Source: Cryptomeria japonica | Taxonomy: Eukaryota > Streptophyta > Pinopsida > Cupressales > Cupressaceae | Assembly (NCBI RefSeq): GCF_030272615.1 | Contig: NC_081409.1 | Location: forward strand, 872,159,379-872,223,378 | Reading direction: 5' to 3' | Length of the DNA: 64,000 nt | Shown: one piece after another, positions 59,903-64,000 of the stretch | Layout: each line of letters begins with the position of its first letter | Numbering within the stretch: the first letter of the stretch is position 1 | The notes under the pieces: generated by a model | Seen by the model: the letters and a program-made list of their open reading frames with translations, nothing else | What the model was told of the DNA's origin: nothing | The model's database searches: none | Translations under genes and position numbers: made by a program

Positions 59903-61858
59903 TTGGAAATAACTGAAGATTATAGAACCATGGAACACAAAGATGAAATACAAGTTGAAGAAGAAATAATAGAACAACATGTCAGAGACATCAAAAAAGA
60001 TCCTCAATTCGATAAATTTATACAGAAATTATTGGAGGGAGAAAAAGAAAAATATTTCCTAATGTTAGCAAAATTTGGTGCTACACTCCCTCAAGATTTT
60101 GATGTGAACAAATTGACACAAAAGAGAAGTGACCCCTCCCCTAATAATTAACAATATGAGGATATTTTTGGTCTCAAAATGAATGACATGTCAATCCCTA
60201 GTAACACTAGAACCAATGAGGAAACTTAAATTCCCAAAGGGGATGAAGTAGAAATTCTAAATAACTTTCAATCCAATGAAGATACAAGAAGGGGTAGAGA
60301 TGATACAAGAAGAGATCTAGATCCTCCTAGAATGTAGAATCATGGTTATGCAAGAACAAATCATGTTGATAATCCTATCACAACTCTCATGCAACAAATA
60401 CAAACACTGCAAACACAAATTCAAGATATGCAGAGAGGAAATGTTAGAAGATACTCACTTTAAGAAATCTATCCTTATCCATTCGACAGAAATCTAAACA
60501 TGATACCATTTCCTATAGGTTGTGAAACTCCTAGATACAAAAAATATGATGGAAGCACTAACCCTCAAGATCATATATGAGAATTTTTCACAATGAGTAT
60601 GGAGTTTGCACATGAGGATACCTACTTGATGATATTATTTCCAAAAATCTTAATTGGACTAGCTATGGAATGCTTCTCCAAAATTTCACCTAGTATCAGA
60701 TCATTCTTAGAATTGGCAGATAAGTTTGTTTCACAATACTCTTACAACATACAACATTAAGTAACAATGCTAGACCTATGTAATGCCAAACAAAAGAGTG
60801 GAGAACCTTTCATGACATTTTTACAATGATGGAGATGGTTAGCTTCATGATATCCTCGTACAGTGCCAAAGTATGAAAAAATGGACATATTCATCGACAA
60901 CCTAAATGATCAAATGATTTATCATCTAAAAATGCAAGGAAATCAAAGTTTTAGATAGATGATTGATAATGGAATCAGAATGGAGGAAGCCATGATAAAG
61001 AAAGGTGCGTTGAAAATATACAAAGAAGGAGTTAACCCTCCTAACAACATTAACAACAACCACAATGATAAGCCAAAGTTTTGGAATAGAAATCGTAATG
61101 TTGTCAATGATGAAATAGTGGATAACAACAATGTGAAACCAAAGCAACTAGTTTTTAATTTATCCCATCACTCAACAACGGCTCAACAAAACAATCATCA
61201 CCAAAAAGAAACTATCAAAACTTTATTTCGAAGACAATTTACAAACATTGGTGAACCCCTTGGATCCATACTAAAGACTCTTCTCACAAAAAAATTGATT
61301 ACTTTACTTGAAGAAAGGAACTATGAACCTCAAGTAAAACCACCTTGGTGGAATGATAACCATTATTGTGATTTCCATCGAAACAAGGGACATCACATAG
61401 ATAATTGTCAGCAGTTGAAACATGTCATCCAAGATTTGATTGATAATGGAGTAATAATTGTGGATGGACATGCAACAAAAAAATCTCATACAATTTTTAA
61501 AACTCCACTTCCAAACTATGAGAAAGGTGAATCATCAACAACAAATAATGGTAAGGTTAAAGCGAAGGTAAACTATGCTCATACATATGATAATGTGGTA
61601 AATGTTATTATAGTTAAAGAAAAGCAAAATCAAGAAGCTGCTCATGCTATCACAAGGAGAAAAGCTAAAGTTGTTTTGTCAGGTCCTACAACAAACACGT
61701 CATCCACTACAAAACAATATAATCTAGTGGAACAATTACAGAAACTGCCTGCCCAAATATCCATCTTAGAACTTTTAAAGCTTTCACCCGCACACAAAGA
61801 AAATATAGAAAGATCATTAGTAGATACAACAGTATCTAAACATCTAGATATAGATTAA
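59903..61858 (+). pseudogene. P gag, decayed
   Basis: The frame starts MEITEDYRTMEHKDEIQ (acidic N-terminal part to 60151). It then continues with many stops through a gag core (near 60500-60950, with FAHEDTYLMILFPK, LADKFVSQYSYN and FIDNLNDQMIYHLKMQ). The open piece at 60959-61858 holds the Cys/His motif YCDFHRNKGHHIDNC. At least seven stops occur, several explicable as TGG-to-TGA or CAA/CAG-to-TAA/TAG. The Cys/His motif and the following protease resemble the Tat/Ogre-type branch of gypsy elements. Product role: capsid/nucleocapsid. Confidence 0.85.
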
Positions 61859-61861
61859 TTT

Positions 61862-62255
61862 CAAACCATGGTGGGATACCTCACGACCCCTCAGTGCTTA
61901 TCATTCCCTAAAGAAGATGACATTTCCTTGCAATATCCCCATAATTCTCCCTTGCATATAGAATTCATCATTCATAAGATGCGAGTTAAACATGTCCTAA
62001 TAGATGGAGGAGTTGGCTTAAACATTTGCTCTTTAAGTCTAGTCCATGCTCTGGGTTATTCAGAAGATGCAGCTGATCCCTAGAAAAAGATCACCATTAA
62101 AGCCTATGATGAAGAAGAACATTCCTCTAAAGGAATTGTGATGTTACCCATCAGAGTGGTACCTTTATAGAAAGACACAGCATGCGAAGTTCTAGACTTG
62201 GACTTATCATACAACATACTCTTGGGAAGACCTTGGATACATGACATACTATTGG
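61862..62255 (+). pseudogene. P protease region, truncated
   Basis: VKHVLIDGGVGLNICSL carries a D-G-G active-site box, KKITIKAYDEEEHSSKG follows after a stop, and YNILLGRPWIHD forms the second conserved block. The match is to the protease of Tat/Ogre-like gypsy elements. The reading ends at about 62250, where the sequence changes to that of another element, so RT and integrase of P are not seen. Confidence 0.88.
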
Positions 62256-62507
62256 TGTAAATAATTATTCATCTTAGATATTATTACACCTTACTTAAGT
62301 CTAAGAATCATATAACTAATGTGATTTAATTTTGAACTTAAACACAACATGATACGATTCTACTTAACACATAAAGACACTGTATAATATGCTAGCATAA
62401 GAGAAATGTAAATCTTTTACAACTTACATAAATGAATTCAAGACAAACTATAAAGTAAAGAGTCACGCTTGTCAAGAACGAAGCAACATAGATTAAACAC
62501 CATAACA
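62256..62507 (-). repeat. Candidate 3' LTR of the minus-strand gypsy element
   Basis: In plus reading TGTAAATAATT...CCATAACA, 252 bp with TG/CA ends, starting exactly at the junction with P. The sequence after it is moderately purine-rich on the minus strand, a possible polypurine tract. The second LTR is outside the window, so the edges are provisional. 62508-62594 would be the 3' UTR. Confidence 0.35.
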
Positions 62508-62594
62508 TTTAATTCTATTTTGCTCTAATTAGGAGATACTAACATATTATCCCATGTTGAAGAACTGAAAAGAAGATAAATAAGGAATGAAGAA

Positions 62595-64000
62595 TTAAGC
62601 ATAATATCTATGCAAGTGCATAGCATTGATAGGTTGTTTAAGAGGCGTATCGTCTAAATCCGCTATTTTGTAAGCACCTAATCCATAATCTTTGATAACG
62701 ATGTATGGTCCAAGCCAATTAGGACTAAATTTTCCCTTTTCTGCAGGTAAGGAATTCACATTGCATTGATTCTCATAAAGGACTAAGTCACCTACTGAGA
62801 AGGAACATTGAATAACCTTCGTTGTAGAGTTTTGTGATACGCTTGAATATGCTCAAGAGCATTTATATGCTATTCATCAAGCATCTCAAGCTGTTGAAGT
62901 TGTTGTTCTCTATAAGAGTCATCATCTACTATACCTTTGAGAGAAACCCTAAGTGATGGAATCTCTAACTCTAAGGGAATAATAGCGTCAGCACCATAAA
63001 CAAGATTATAAGGAGTAGTTCCTGTAGCAATTCGTACACTCGTTCGGTAGGCCCAAAGAGCATAGATTAGCTAGTTACTCCAATCCTTACCATGCTTATT
63101 CACAGTTTTGCAAAGAATTTGTTCAATTATTTTATTGGATGATTCGGATTGACCATTTGATTGAGGATAGTATGGTGAAGAAAATCAATGTTTGATATGA
63201 TACTTCTTGAGGAATTTCTTCACGTCCTTGTTCTTAAATGATGTCCCATTATCTGAGATTATAGTAGAAGGTATCCCGAATCGAGAAATGATGTTTTCTA
63301 GAAGAAATTGACAAATTACTTTAGCAGTGGTAGAGCGAAGGGGAATAGCTTCTACCCACTTCGTAAAGTAATTTGTTGCGGTTATAATGAAGGTGTGTCC
63401 TTGAGATGAAGGAGGAGAGATTTTACCAATAAGATCCAAACCCCATGCGGAGAAAGGCCAAGAAGCTACTTGAGAATGAAGTTCTTGGGCAGGAGCATGA
63501 ATCAAATTATTATGTTGTTGACATTGATGACATTTTTTAACAAATGAAAAGGAATCCTTCTGCATAGTTTGCCAATAGTATCCCATACGAAGCAATCTAT
63601 GAACCAAGGATTTGCCTCCAAAATGCCCCCCACAGGCACCTGAATGTGCCTCTTCAAGAGCAACGGGGATTTCCAATTTTTTAAGACAACAAAGGAGAAG
63701 ACCATCATAACCCCTTCGGTAAAGAACATTAGAAAGAATAATATATCTAGTAGACAACTTTCGGATTCTAGCCCTAGTGTTCCCATTAGCGGAATCCGGA
63801 AAGGTACCATCGGTCAAATATCTTATGATATGCGAGTACCATTCATTTGAGTCTATAAAGTCACAACATGTTACCAGACTAGGATCGTCCACAATAGCTG
63901 GAGAAATAAGGTTGTGAATAACAAATTTAAGATCAACCACAGGGTTCTCTAAAGACACAAGAGAAACCACACATGCCATTGCATCCACATGTCGATTATC
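62595..64000 (-). pseudogene. Gypsy polyprotein C-terminal part: integrase
   Basis: The minus strand shows the end of a linker (MACVVSLVSLENPV...), the HHCC zinc finger (EEAHSGACGGHFGG and KKCHQCQQ), and the core with Asp in GLDLIG, Asp in IISDNGTSF and Glu in QSNGQSESSNK. The last residues match the usual gypsy ending GAYKIADLD...PINAMHLHRYYA, with the stop at 62597-62595. A TGA replaces the Trp expected after HIKH (near 63187) and further stops occur in the tail. Sequence style is Tat/Ogre-like. It joins element DNA to the chromosome. Confidence 0.92.

Larger units (their letters stand above)
62256..64000 (-). mobile_element. Minus-strand gypsy element, 3' part (runs off the window)
   Basis: Integrase and the polyprotein end are followed by a short non-coding 3' region that abruptly meets P's protease. 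Transcription is opposite to P, so this is a separate element inserted into P or joined to it. Its 5' part lies beyond 64000. Confidence 0.82.

Overview
The window reads as nuclear DNA from a large, repeat-rich plant genome. It is AT-rich and non-coding for long stretches, and it is packed with LTR retrotransposons that use plant-type primer-binding sites, a plant L1-type LINE with an RNase H domain, and microsatellites. Many breaks are C-to-T or G-to-A changes, as expected of long-methylated repeats. A 500-N scaffold gap lies at 2049-2548. I see no intact host gene, RNA gene or CRISPR array. The species cannot be named from this; a gymnosperm or another giant-genome plant would fit.

Left third (1-21.5 kb). 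A 10-bp-phased satellite (1-2048) and the gap come first, then unassigned AT-rich DNA and a decayed LINE on the minus strand (about 4.4-9.3 kb). The LINE abuts a piece of gypsy-like gag that belongs to an older element, here E2. A younger, complete but pol-less copy of the same family, E1 (9609-17439), sits inside E2's gag with a CAATG target duplication. The rest of E2 (gag, leader, primer site, 5' LTR) runs to 21516. E1 and E2 share a tRNA-Trp-like primer site, a repeated hairpin motif in leader and LTR, palindromic 30-bp LTR units and an in-frame UAG inside gag.

21.5-28.3 kb is AT-rich and unassigned, with one long (AT)n tract.

Right part (28.3-64 kb) is a set of Russian dolls. A plus-strand gypsy element (P) begins with an LTR at 28286-29353 and a leader, and resumes at 58491 with more leader and a decayed gag-protease to about 62255. 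Between the halves sits a 28.4-kb DNA transposon (30106-58486) with 30-bp perfect terminal inverted repeats and ATAA target duplications. It carries subterminal palindromes, a plus-strand gene of unknown function, a ~355-bp tandem array, and a broken minus-strand DDE-type transposase gene. Into it were inserted a solo LTR (36077-36871) and a non-autonomous LTR element E3 (42262-56864). A chromodomain-bearing gypsy element E4 (48675-56533) was in turn inserted into E3's 5' LTR. Removing these inserts leaves a transposon of about 13 kb. The window ends in the integrase of another minus-strand gypsy element (62256-64000) that interrupts P.

The genes do not form a cellular pathway. The window records successive insertions whose order can be read from the target duplications. 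The best candidate for something undescribed is the ~13-kb TIR transposon.
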